From CAVPDA01 sp963702495 (GTDB lineage Bacteria > Pseudomonadota > Gammaproteobacteria > Burkholderiales > Rhodocyclaceae), in assembly GCA_963702495.1 (NCBI GenBank), contig CAVPDA010000011.1:7874-71873 (forward strand): DNA of 64,000 nt, given 5' to 3'. A program made the position numbers and the translations under genes. Below the pieces are notes generated by a model. The model did not search any database. It had not been told where the DNA came from and saw only the letters and a list, made by a program, of their open reading frames with translations. Within the stretch, counting starts at the first letter, position 1, and the number at the start of each line of letters is the position of its first letter. This document shows positions 56,628 to 64,000 of the stretch, piece after piece.

Positions 56628-58706
56628 TCATATGGTATGTGTGGATAAAGTTGCCGCGACGGTGGGTGATCTGCCGGTAGTCTTGCCTTGATGTCGATGC
56701 TTGATCGGAGTGTCGGCGTCAGGTTGCTCGAACAAATAAGCATTCCGTTCGTCATACTTATGCGCTTTGAGCAAGCCGGCGCGGCGCCAATATTTGAGGG
56801 TGGCCGTCGAAACGTTGAGACGCTGTGCCAATTCTGCCAAGGTGAGGTAGCCGCGCGAGCGCAACCGATCGTGGCGGCTGCTCAGGCCGTATGCAATACG
56901 GATGTTTCGAACGATCAAGCGATGGAAGGGTTTGCCATCGCCCGAAAGCAGACCGCGGTTGTTGAGCAACTCTGCGATTTCCCCGTCAGTATGCTCTTCC
57001 AGGAGTCGGTCAATCTCGGCGACCACGGTGGTGGGGGTCTGCCGCAGCAACCAAGCCGGCTTGGGGAGCGGCAGGTGCAGCGTGTGGGTCGCGCCGCCGT
57101 TAAAGCGCACCTGCGCCCTGATCTCGGTCTCCTTGAGCAAGGTAACGTCGGCGATCAACAGCCGGGCCATGCGTTTGCGCTCCCGGTCAGCGGTATGGGG
57201 GTCATTCCACAGCCGCGGAAAGTCTCTGGCCAGAGCCAGTATGCTGGCGCGCTGGGCGTCGCTGATGCCGGTCATGGCTTGACTCTGTTTGTCATAGAGT
57301 TCCTGTGCGGCCGTCTGGGCCCGCAGCGCCAGGTTCCATTCCGCTTCGAGCGAGTCTGCAACCAGGCGGTTGTCGGGATCACAGCGCATATAGCGACGCC
57401 GGGCCAGGTCGGACTCATAGCGTGCGCGCTCAACGGCTTGGTGGCGCAAGCGGTCACTCTCTGCCGAGCGACTGTCCAGTTCCTGTTGTACCGCCATGGC
57501 GACCTCGAGCGTTACCGGGGTAACCGCTTCTACCAACAGCCGACCGATCGCGGCGTCGAGTTCACCGCCAACGACGTGCTGGCAGATCGGTTCCGCATGC
57601 CTTATGCCATGGCGTTGGCACACATAATCCGGCACGCGTCGGCTACCTTGCTGATGATAGCGCACGCTCATGCGATCACCGCATTTGGCGCAGATCACCA
57701 GACCTTGCAGCAACGCCGGACCTTCGCGTGCCGGGCCCTGTTCGCGCCCTGAGGCAGGTGCCTGGGTGTTATCGCGCAGGATCTGAAGGTTCTGCTCATA
57801 CTCATCCCACGTAATGTAGCCCGCATGGGCATCACGAATCAGCGCGATCCACTCCTCGGTCGGCAGGCGTTGATGCTGGTGGGAACCATTCGGCAGTTTG
57901 CGCGTACGGGTTCGCCCAAAGCAAAAGGCGCCGGTATACCGCGGATGGTGTAGCAGCCACAGCGCACGCGAGTGCTCCAACTCGGTCCATACCAGTTCCC
58001 CGGCTTGGAGTCCCCGATAAATCCGGTGCGGAAACGTCAGCCCTTCCGCATGGAACGCCTTGACCGTCGCGGTGGCCGAACCGGTGCGACGGAACGTGCG
58101 AAAGAACTGGCGAACACTTTCCTGCACGCGCACATCCGGATCCAGACGCACACGCCCGCCTGGATCGTAGTCAAATCCTATGGGCAATCGGATTTCCAAT
58201 TCGCCGCGGCGCGCCTTGTTGAGAATGCCGCCGCGCAGACGGGCACGCAGAATGTGCAGCTCGGCCTCGCTCATGGTCCCCTTCATACCGAGCAACAGAC
58301 GATCATTGAAGTAGGCGGGATCGTACACACCATCCTCGTCCAGGATCAGCGTGTCGGCCAGCGCGCAAATTTCCAGGAGGCGGTGCCAATCCGTTGAATT
58401 GCGTGCCAGACGCGATACTTCCAGTCCCATGACGATGCCGGCGCGTCCCAGACCCACTTCGCTGACCAGGCGCTGGAATCCTTCGCGATCCACCGCACTG
58501 GCGCCCGACTGCCCGAGATCCGAATCGATGATGACGACTTGATCGAGCCGCCATCCCAGAGCCATGGCGCGCTCGCGCAGAGCGTATTGGCGCTTGGTGC
58601 TCTCGGTGTTCTCGAGCACTTGCCGCAGCGTCGACTGCCGGACGTAGAGGTAGGCATTCCGCTTCAGGTGTCGTGCCTGTACTTTGGTGTTGGTCTCGCC
58701 CATCAT
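56628..58706 (-). CDS. Large serine recombinase with zinc ribbon and C-terminal HTH
   Basis: 692 residues. The resolvase domain begins NAYLYVRQSTLRQVLENTES with the nucleophile Ser at about residue 25 and continues GLEVSRLARNSTDWHRLLEI and LLGMKGTMSEAELHILRARL. The Recombinase domain is at about 180-300. A zinc-ribbon (LVICAKCGDRMSVRYHQQGS, DYVCQRHG) is at about 335-375, a coiled region follows, and a MerR-like HTH (GYLTLAELAQRLNVSTATLK) ends near residue 665. The added HTH at the C-terminus is not part of standard phage integrases. Start overlaps the stop of the restored HTH gene (ATGA). Confidence 0.9.
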   Translation of the reverse strand: MMGETNTKVQARHLKRNAYLYVRQSTLRQVLENTESTKRQYALRERAMALGWRLDQVVIIDSDLGQSGASAVDREGFQRLVSEVGLGRAGIVMGLEVSRLARNSTDWHRLLEICALADTLILDEDGVYDPAYFNDRLLLGMKGTMSEAELHILRARLRGGILNKARRGELEIRLPIGFDYDPGGRVRLDPDVRVQESVRQFFRTFRRTGSATATVKAFHAEGLTFPHRIYRGLQAGELVWTELEHSRALWLLHHPRYTGAFCFGRTRTRKLPNGSHQHQRLPTEEWIALIRDAHAGYITWDEYEQNLQILRDNTQAPASGREQGPAREGPALLQGLVICAKCGDRMSVRYHQQGSRRVPDYVCQRHGIRHAEPICQHVVGGELDAAIGRLLVEAVTPVTLEVAMAVQQELDSRSAESDRLRHQAVERARYESDLARRRYMRCDPDNRLVADSLEAEWNLALRAQTAAQELYDKQSQAMTGISDAQRASILALARDFPRLWNDPHTADRERKRMARLLIADVTLLKETEIRAQVRFNGGATHTLHLPLPKPAWLLRQTPTTVVAEIDRLLEEHTDGEIAELLNNRGLLSGDGKPFHRLIVRNIRIAYGLSSRHDRLRSRGYLTLAELAQRLNVSTATLKYWRRAGLLKAHKYDERNAYLFEQPDADTPIKHRHQGKTTGRSPTVAATLSTHTI

Positions 58707-59451
58707 GGCTGGATCTCCCGTGCTGTCGCGAGCGTCATGCTCGCGACGATATTGATCAGGTTCTGTTCCATTCCGGCCGGCAACCGCAGCTCACTGCCGG
58801 GCATGGCAGAAGCAGGCTGCGGGACCGATTCGCCCATGCAGCGCATCCAGGCCGCCATTCCTTTGAACATGAGGAGTGCCCGGCCAGAGACACTTCGGCT
58901 GCACTGAGACGAATCGCCTGCGTCTTGCCGCAAGGCCTCGTAATGCGCGGTCAGGCATTTGCCCGCGGCAACCGTGACGGGGGGTGCTAGCGTTTTTTTT
59001 TGCGCCGTGCCAGCGCACGTTCCACCGTACGCCGATGGACCGCGACCCCGAAGTGCTGAGCGATTCTCTGGACCAGCAGCGGGGCATCCAACCCTTCTTC
59101 TTTCGCGATCGCCGCTTCGATAAATGCCAGAACCTCGTCGGTGATCTTGTGCGGCCCATGCGGCCCGCGCTTGACCGGCAGCAGTCCTGCCAGACCACCG
59201 CGGTCGAAGTCGGCCTGCACCTTGTAGAACGTCGGCCGGGAGACCCCGAAACGCGCCGCGATATCGGCAATGCTCTGGCCTTCGGTGCGCACGCGGCGAA
59301 GCATCTCGTAACGCACTTGCACCAGATCGCGGCGATCGAAGAAATCGTTGTCGAGGAAGGCCGGATCCTGAACGTCTTGCGCATGCGGGTTCACGGTGCC
59401 ACTGGCAGCCAGGGCGGCAAGTTTGGAGTCGGGTGGGGTGGTGCGGGCCAT
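58703..59451 (-). CDS. HTH protein of the serine-recombinase element (A9 frame break)
   Basis: The first 154 codons from MARTTPPDSKLAALAASGTV include two helix-turn-helix units (SIADIAARFGVSRPTFYKVQ and VQRIAQHFGVAVHRRTVERA) and end RRKKKR at a stop. The break is a run of nine A on the coding strand (58993-59001). One more A continues the frame through LAPPVTVAAGKCLTAHYEAL to GMEQNLINIVASMTLATARE and a stop at 58703 that overlaps the recombinase start. That overlap strongly suggests the longer product (about 249 residues) is real. It may regulate or assist the recombinase. Confidence 0.78.
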
Positions 59452-59622
59452 GTGTAATTATAATTATGCCTATCTGCGACATCGTGTCAAGGACTATTTG
59501 TGCGGTAGCGAGCGACTGCATGCTCAGAATAACGACCGGATGCGCCATCGCGCTCACTATTCGCCAGAGGCGGCACAAGGCCAGTCGCCGATCGCGGCAT
59601 ATTTCACTTAACATGTGCGGCA

Positions 59623-59915
59623 TCATTTGCTTGACACCCTGCGCGCGGAAGAACTTGCCCTGCTGGTCCGCCGGGTTTCGTTCTGACGTGCAATGAGCGC
59701 CACCAGGTGCAGCAGATCGCCTACCCGGAAATGCGCGCGTCCGGCCGATAGTGCCGCTAGCAGGTCCGGTGCCGCAGCACTGGTCCATGCGGCGGGCAGG
59801 CGCCGCAAGCGACCCGCGTCATCGTGAAAGTAAACCCGTTCCTCACCCCAGGCATTGCGCCGCTCGATCAGGGCGAACTCGCGACCGAAGAGCGGATGAA
59901 AGGGATGCGTTACAC
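59623..59915 (-). CDS. DUF5372 family protein (one-base gap after the start)
   Basis: About 97 residues. THPFHPLFGREFALIERRNA, WGEERVYFHDDAGRLRRLPA and HFRVGDLLHLVALI match the DUF5372 family, small proteins found ahead of HTH and recombinase genes in mobile elements. No start codon exists in this exact frame, but a GTG at 59913-59915 with GGGAGGAG 7 nt upstream reads into it if one G is restored (GTG GTA ACG CAT). The family has no known function. Confidence 0.7.
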
Positions 59916-60799
59916 GAAAAAGCTCCTCCCGATCAACTGCATCAGGTGCAGTTGGCTGCTCATTTGAAGGGACGCGTGGAGGCCGGCGTCAAATATGTCA
60001 AAGGCAGCTTCGTGCCGCTGCGCGAGTTTCACAGTCTGGCCCAGGGAAATGACCAGTTGCGCGCCTGGATTCTGGGCGAGGCGGGAAACCGCATCCACGG
60101 CAGCACCCGCGAGCGCCCGTTGAAGCGCTTCGCCGAGACCGAGCAGACGCTGCTGCAACCACTGCCGCCGATCGCCCCCGAGTGCCCGGTCTGGGCCAAG
60201 GCGAAGCTGCACGGCAACTGCCACGTCCAGTTCGAATACTGCTATTACTCGGCACCGTTTCGCCTGATCGGCCAGACGCTGTGGCTGGAGATCGCGCCGG
60301 CGGCCCTGCGCATCTATCTGGGCCACGAACTGGTGGCCATTCACCCGCGCCTGTTCAAGCCCGGCAACCGTTCCACCGTGCAGGATCACCTGCCGCCGGA
60401 CGCCCAGGCCTACTTCATGCGCGACCCGCAGTGGTGCCTGGCGCAAGCCAAGACGGTCGGGCCCGCCTGCCTGGCGCTCATCGAGAGCCTGTTCGCCCAC
60501 CGGGTGCTCGATCATCTGCGCGCGGCCCAGGGCGTGATCCGTCTGGGGGATCAATTCGGCGCCCCTCGGCTCGAGGCCGCCTGCGCCCGTGCGCTCAACT
60601 TCGGCTCGCCCACCTATCGCACCGTCAAGCAAATCCTCAAGGACGGTCTGGACCGCCAACCCGAGCTGATCGAGATCGTCGAACTGGAGGCCCCGTATCG
60701 CGGCGCAGGACGCTTTAGCCGCGACCCCTCCGAGCTTCTGCACTGACTTCTGTGTTGCACCCCGCTGTTCCCCCCAACCTACCTCTCAAGGAGCGCTTC

Positions 60800-61603
60800 A
60801 TGAATCCCATGCCCCCGCTGGAGCCGATGCTCAAGCAACTGCGCCTGTCCGGCATCCTCGAATCCCTCGAGGCCAGAAACCGCCAGGCGATCGAATCGAA
60901 GCTCGCCTACACGGATTTCCTCGCCCTGTTGATCGCCGATGAGATCGCCCGGCGCGACCAGCGCCAGTTCGCCCAGCGCCTGCGCCGCGCGCAGGTGATG
61001 ACCGACAAGACGATCGAGCGCTTCGATATGGCCCATAACCCCTCGGTCAATGCCGCCCTGATCGCCGAGCTCGCCACCTGCCGCTTCGTCACCGAGCATG
61101 CCCCAGTTCTAATCGCCGGCCCCACTGGAACGGGGAAATCGCACTTGGTGCAAGCCCTCGGTCACTGTGCGCTGCGCGCCGGCTTTGAGGTGCTGTTCAT
61201 CACCCACAGCAAGCTGCTCGCTCAGCTGCACGCCGCCCGCGCCACCGACGCCTATGAGCGAAAGCTCGCGCAACTGGCCAAGATCGACGTCATCGCCATC
61301 GACGATTTCGGCCTGCGCCCGATGCGCTCCCCCCAGGATGAGGACTTCCACGACCTGATCTCCGAGCGCTACGAGCGCACCACAACCCTGGTGACCAGCA
61401 ATCTCGATTATGACGAATGGGGCGCCGCCTTCCCCAACAAGCTGCTCGGCGCGGCTACCCTGGATCGGCTGCGCGACGGGGCCTATCGCGTGGTGCTCGA
61501 CGGCGAGACGCGGCGCAAGCCCCGACCCTTCCCCGACGCCCCGAAAGCGGCCCGTGTGCCTGCTAACACGGGTTCCCCACAGGCGGCCGCCCGCCAGCGT
61601 TAG
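60800..61603 (+). CDS. istB: IstB, IS21-family ATP-binding transposition helper
   Basis: 267 residues from the ATG at 60800 (AAGGAG 6 nt upstream), chosen over a longer frame. N-terminal helices (PMLKQLRLSGILESLEARNR) are followed by Walker A IAGPTGTGKSHLVQALG and Walker B VIAIDDFGLRPM, then TTLVTSNLDYDEWGAAF as sensor. It is a DnaA/DnaC-like AAA ATPase that selects the target and stimulates IstA. It lies 53 bp after istA. Intact, so only istA is disabled. Confidence 0.93.
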   Translation: MNPMPPLEPMLKQLRLSGILESLEARNRQAIESKLAYTDFLALLIADEIARRDQRQFAQRLRRAQVMTDKTIERFDMAHNPSVNAALIAELATCRFVTEHAPVLIAGPTGTGKSHLVQALGHCALRAGFEVLFITHSKLLAQLHAARATDAYERKLAQLAKIDVIAIDDFGLRPMRSPQDEDFHDLISERYERTTTLVTSNLDYDEWGAAFPNKLLGAATLDRLRDGAYRVVLDGETRRKPRPFPDAPKAARVPANTGSPQAAARQR

Positions 61604-61627
61604 AGGCGCGCTGGCGGCCGCCTGTGG
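61577..61627 (+). terminator. Strong hairpin across the istB stop
   Basis: CCACAGGCGGCC pairs with GGCCGCCTGTGG, and GCCAGCG with CGCTGGC inside, around a short loop containing the istB TAG. The stem begins in the last codons of istB. It may end istB transcription or block read-in to the element from outside on the other strand. Confidence 0.55.
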
Positions 61628-61821
61628 ATAACCCTGCGCATCGCCTCACCACCGCCAACGACCAGCGATGCGCATCGCATGCCAATGCTGAAAATGAAAG
61701 ATTGCTAAGCGGAGAAAAACCAGCTAATACGCTACCCGTCCGAGACCGAAAAACGACCACTCGCACTGGCACCATTACGCCGCAAATCGCTGGCTCCAAT
61801 AGCCCGCAAATTCACAGCGCC

Positions 61822-62125
61822 GTACTCAGGCGGCCTTTTGCGTTATATTGGCATATGTACCGGTTTGAAACCAGAACCTTCCAGGTCTTCCGAAATGATG
61901 TGGCGAGCTCGGGAAAGCGGGGGCTAGTCAACTAGAAAGGTACGCCCCCCAGGGTGTTCCGAAATCTGGGTGTTTTCCCGCCGGCGACGGTCGCGTTTGG
62001 CAGAACGTACGAGGAAAGGTTTGTAGCATAGGGTAATACATGCTCTCAATCCAGTCGCCCAGCAACCCTCTCAATGATGCGACAGAGCAAGGGGGCAATA
62101 CACACATCCGAAAGGAGGTAACATC
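61822..62125 (+). other. Right flank of the IS21 element
   Basis: About 300 bp, AT-richer than the surroundings, with no supported gene. It leads into a near-perfect ribosome site AAAGGAGGT (62111-62119) ahead of the next gene. Promoter not placed with confidence. Confidence 0.45.
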
Positions 62126-62437
62126 ATGCAAGTGTTTAGCGGTTACATTAAAAGTGGTGAAGGTTTCAATGCGCCTGTTCCGTTCGACGGGCCGCCCGGT
62201 TGGACCGTTTTCAAGCAGAGCCAGACTGGTGTTATTGTTGTTACCCATAATCTTAATTTGACCAATCCGTGGAAACAACTGCATATTACCATCGCACAGG
62301 TCGATCCTCCCGGTTTTGGTCATTGGCCCGATTCTATGGTTTATATTAATGAAAATTCAGCTAATCATTTTAGGGTCATGTGTAATAGTACCAAGCTATA
62401 TATGGATACGACCGGACAAAATGGTGTACGGTGGTGA
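62126..62437 (+). CDS. Orphan AT-rich gene of unknown function
   Basis: 103 residues with AAAGGAGGT 6 nt before the ATG, one of the strongest ribosome sites in the window. MQVFSGYIKSGEGFNAPVPF then TVFKQSQTGVIVVTHNLNLT suggest a compact beta-rich soluble protein; no signal peptide, membrane helix or known motif is visible. Base composition and codon use (many AAT, ATT, TTA) differ clearly from neighbouring genes, pointing to acquisition from elsewhere. I do not recognise it. Confidence 0.65.
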   Translation: MQVFSGYIKSGEGFNAPVPFDGPPGWTVFKQSQTGVIVVTHNLNLTNPWKQLHITIAQVDPPGFGHWPDSMVYINENSANHFRVMCNSTKLYMDTTGQNGVRW

Positions 62438-62738
62438 AGTTCAAACAGGACTTATGTTTATTGCTGCGTACTACCCAAAGAAGAGGTTTGCGTCCCCTGA
62501 CGTGGTGTAAGTCCGCAGTGGTGTAACAGGAGACCACGTTACTTCTCGCCTGGAACCGACAGCGGATGATATCAGGCTCCAGCAAGCCAATAACGTCGAA
62601 CGATATCCAAAGGACCACTGAGTACGTGCGGTCAGAACATCCGCCCGTCAACCGCGGTCTGCGACGCTGGCGGGAATTACCTGTATGACGTGCGTTGCAT
62701 ATTGCACCGTGTGGGCCGGACGCTGAGGCGCCCATTCC
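62438..62738 (+). other. Gap before the terminal glycosyltransferase
   Basis: About 300 bp without a supported gene; base composition returns to GC-rich toward the right. No hairpin with a T tract or known RNA noticed. Confidence 0.4.
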
Positions 62739-64000
62739 ATGACATTCGCAACCTCCGGCGAAGCCCGCGGTGCGTCACGCCTGATTACCGTTCTGCACGT
62801 TAATCAAGCACTTAGCAACGGCGGCTCGCTGGTGTTGATGACGACCCTTGCGAAGTACCTGGTTCGCAGGAACGTTCGTGTCGTCATGGCGCTCGCTCTT
62901 CAGCGCGAGAAACTCAACGAAGTCCTTGAGCAATGCACCTACCACCACTGCAAGCCGCTTATCACGTATCAGCATCAGATGAATCTCGCGCGTCTGCTGG
63001 AGCGCTGGCCGCGCTGGTTGCGGGCATTTGTCTTTGCTGCTTTTGAGTTGGCACGGTTGGTATCGACCTTCAAGTTCGCGATCGATATCAGACATCTTGT
63101 AAAGCGCGAACGTATTGACTTGGTTCATATCCATCACTGCACCATAACCGCACTCGCTTGTGCCTTACAGGGATTTCCCTTCATTTATCACTTGCACGGT
63201 GAACTTGGCACTGAAGTTCGAGGAGTTGTGAGGTGGGCCCTGCGCCGCGCAACGCACGTCATAGCAATTTCCAGTTTCATCCAGCAGTCGGTACTGGCGA
63301 AGGGTATCGACCCCCATCAAGTCGTACTGCTATACAACCCCCTCACCCTGCATCTTGTGCCTGACCCCGGCGCACGAATCAAGCTGCTGACTCGATGGGA
63401 AATTCCAATGGACCGAATCGTCATCGCACACATCGGTCGAATTGCGCCCTGGAAGGGTCAGTTAGAGTTCCTGTTGGCTCTCGCGCGTATGGACACCACT
63501 AAACACAATTTGCACGCGCTTATCGTTGGCAGCGCCGACAAGGACCCTACGCAAGAGGAGTATTTGAGAGAATTGATTGCGACTGTTGAAGACCACCACC
63601 TCACAGGGCGGGTCACTTTTACCGGATACCAAAAGGATGCTGCTTCAATCTACGCAGGCTGCGACGTCGTTGCGCATACATCAGTCGCGCCGGAACCCTT
63701 CGGCCTGGTGATTACCGAAGCAATGGCCGCTGGCAAAGCAGTCATCGCCTCCTCCTTGGGAGCGGGTGCGGAAATTGTGCAGGATGGTATTACTGGAATG
63801 ATCGTCGATCCCAGAGACCCACAAGACATTGCGGACAAGCTCCGCGTTCTAGCTATGGATTCAACCTTGCGCGCTAGGCTGGGTGAAGCTGCACGACGGA
63901 ATGTAGTTGACAGATTCGACCCCGAGCAATACGCGGAGAAGGTCGCAGTACTGTATGCAAATCCTCATCGCTCTCCATTTCACAATCAGCACAGCACGGG
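62739..64000 (+). CDS. Family 4 glycosyltransferase, 3' end missing
   Basis: At least 420 codons from the ATG at 62739, open to the window edge. ITVLHVNQALSNGGSLVLMT opens the N-terminal Rossmann half. IDLVHIHHCTITALACAL and FIYHLHGELGTEVRG follow. IAHIGRIAPWKGQLEFLLAL starts the C-terminal half, and EPFGLVITEAMAAGKAVIAS is the E-x7-E donor-site motif. Typical length is reached, so little is probably missing. It fits the exopolysaccharide theme and suggests that the locus continues beyond the window, split by the IS21 cluster. Confidence 0.9.
   Translation, partial: MTFATSGEARGASRLITVLHVNQALSNGGSLVLMTTLAKYLVRRNVRVVMALALQREKLNEVLEQCTYHHCKPLITYQHQMNLARLLERWPRWLRAFVFAAFELARLVSTFKFAIDIRHLVKRERIDLVHIHHCTITALACALQGFPFIYHLHGELGTEVRGVVRWALRRATHVIAISSFIQQSVLAKGIDPHQVVLLYNPLTLHLVPDPGARIKLLTRWEIPMDRIVIAHIGRIAPWKGQLEFLLALARMDTTKHNLHALIVGSADKDPTQEEYLRELIATVEDHHLTGRVTFTGYQKDAASIYAGCDVVAHTSVAPEPFGLVITEAMAAGKAVIASSLGAGAEIVQDGITGMIVDPRDPQDIADKLRVLAMDSTLRARLGEAARRNVVDRFDPEQYAEKVAVLYANPHRSPFHNQHST

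Larger units (their letters stand above)
56608..59965 (-). mobile_element. Serine-recombinase / HTH / DUF5372 element inserted in istA
   Basis: A 3,358-bp insert flanked by GAAGG at 56603-56607 and 59966-59970. Its ends form an imperfect inverted repeat of about 24 bp: left ATTGGGCTGCATACTGCACC, right (inverted) AATGAGCAGCCAACTGCACC, sharing the core ACTGCACCT-AT. Removing it with one GAAGG restores the istA frame exactly. It carries three minus-strand genes in the order DUF5372, HTH protein, large serine recombinase. Direct repeats and inverted ends are unexpected for a serine recombinase. Confidence 0.8.
52347..60746 (+). pseudogene. istA: istA, IS21-family transposase split by two insertions
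   Basis: Piece 1 (52347-52957) starts at the ATG with AGGAGG 6 nt upstream. It holds the HTH (YQVRQIIQRLRLGESHRAIA) and the first catalytic Asp (AELAQVDFGSG). Piece 2 (56480-56607) reads NPKCAITRACYYEPTVQRAY, then GDLALGYGFLIDPCPVRDPA with the second Asp region. Piece 3 (59971-60746) starts GRVEAGVKYVKGSF, with the catalytic Glu in GRVEAGV, and ends FSRDPSELLH. Joining the pieces after removing one copy of each target duplication gives an unbroken frame of about 504 codons, normal for IstA. Confidence 0.92.
49894..61816 (+). mobile_element. IS21-family element with three nested insertions
   Basis: Left end TGTTAATCGGCGCCC (49894) and right end, read inward, TGTGAATTTGCGGGC (from 61816), both followed about 35 nt in by GGCGTAATGG. 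The flanks carry an exact 5-bp duplication GCGCC at 49889-49893 and 61817-61821. Inside are istA (in three pieces) and istB. Removing the IS1634-like, RIT and serine-recombinase insertions leaves roughly 2.8 kb, a normal IS21 size. The element landed between the lectin-like gene and the orphan gene at 62.1 kb. Confidence 0.9.

Noticed and set aside
1..64000. CRISPR arrays, rRNA and tRNA genes
   Set aside because: I looked for regularly spaced repeats and for conserved rRNA/tRNA motifs and saw none; the only short tandem repeats are the IS21 terminal motifs at 49.9 kb.

Overview
The window is GC-rich, tightly packed DNA that looks like a chromosome segment of a betaproteobacterium (Rhodocyclales, Nitrosomonadales or Burkholderiales type). 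Supporting signs are a recC-recB-recD cluster, a creA-type gene and an exopolysaccharide locus of the XrtA/PEP-CTERM-associated kind. Assignment is by recognised protein families only; no search was run.

Layout. 1-2.4 kb: a creA fragment, two adjacent divergent PIN-domain toxin-antitoxin pairs with palindromic operators, and a small membrane protein. 2.7-11.7 kb: recC, recB, recD. 11.8-21.1 kb: a 5'-nucleotidase, a large secreted deacetylase-like protein, a sugar-phosphate transferase, two Crp/Fnr regulators and a WYL regulator. Two copies of a 127-bp junction repeat bracket 12.7-20.2 kb. 21.2-49.8 kb: an exopolysaccharide region. It holds nucleotide-sugar enzymes (tviB/tviC type), a second copy of the sugar-phosphate transferase, export, chain-length and tyrosine-kinase genes, an XrtA-associated ATPase, a deacetylase and a FemAB protein, several glycosyltransferases, and secreted fibronectin-III/PKD or lectin-like proteins. 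49.9-61.8 kb: one IS21-family element bounded by a 5-bp target duplication. Three other elements have inserted into it: an IS1634-like IS, a recombinase-in-trio (RIT) element, and a serine-recombinase/HTH/DUF5372 element. Removing the last two restores istA in frame. 61.8-64 kb: an orphan AT-rich gene and a glycosyltransferase that runs off the end.

How it works together. The exopolysaccharide genes would make UDP-GalNAcA-type precursors, start a lipid-linked repeat unit (two paralogous initiating transferases), extend it (several GT2/GT4 enzymes), control its length and export it (chain-length protein, kinase, Wza-like lipoprotein, beta-barrel), and modify it (two deacetylases, FemAB). No exosortase, flippase or polymerase is visible here. 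Between the two arms lies a very good sigma-54 promoter directly followed by a c-di-GMP-I riboswitch. Two related secreted-protein genes each have a sigma-54 promoter 193-194 nt before the start codon. The matrix locus is therefore probably under RpoN and c-di-GMP control.

Caution on quality: many conserved genes are broken by single-base shifts (recC x3, recB x3, and at least ten elsewhere). The +1 shifts coincide with CGA trinucleotides and several -1 shifts with short homopolymers. Consensus errors are more likely than mass gene decay, so these genes are annotated as whole loci with the break positions given.
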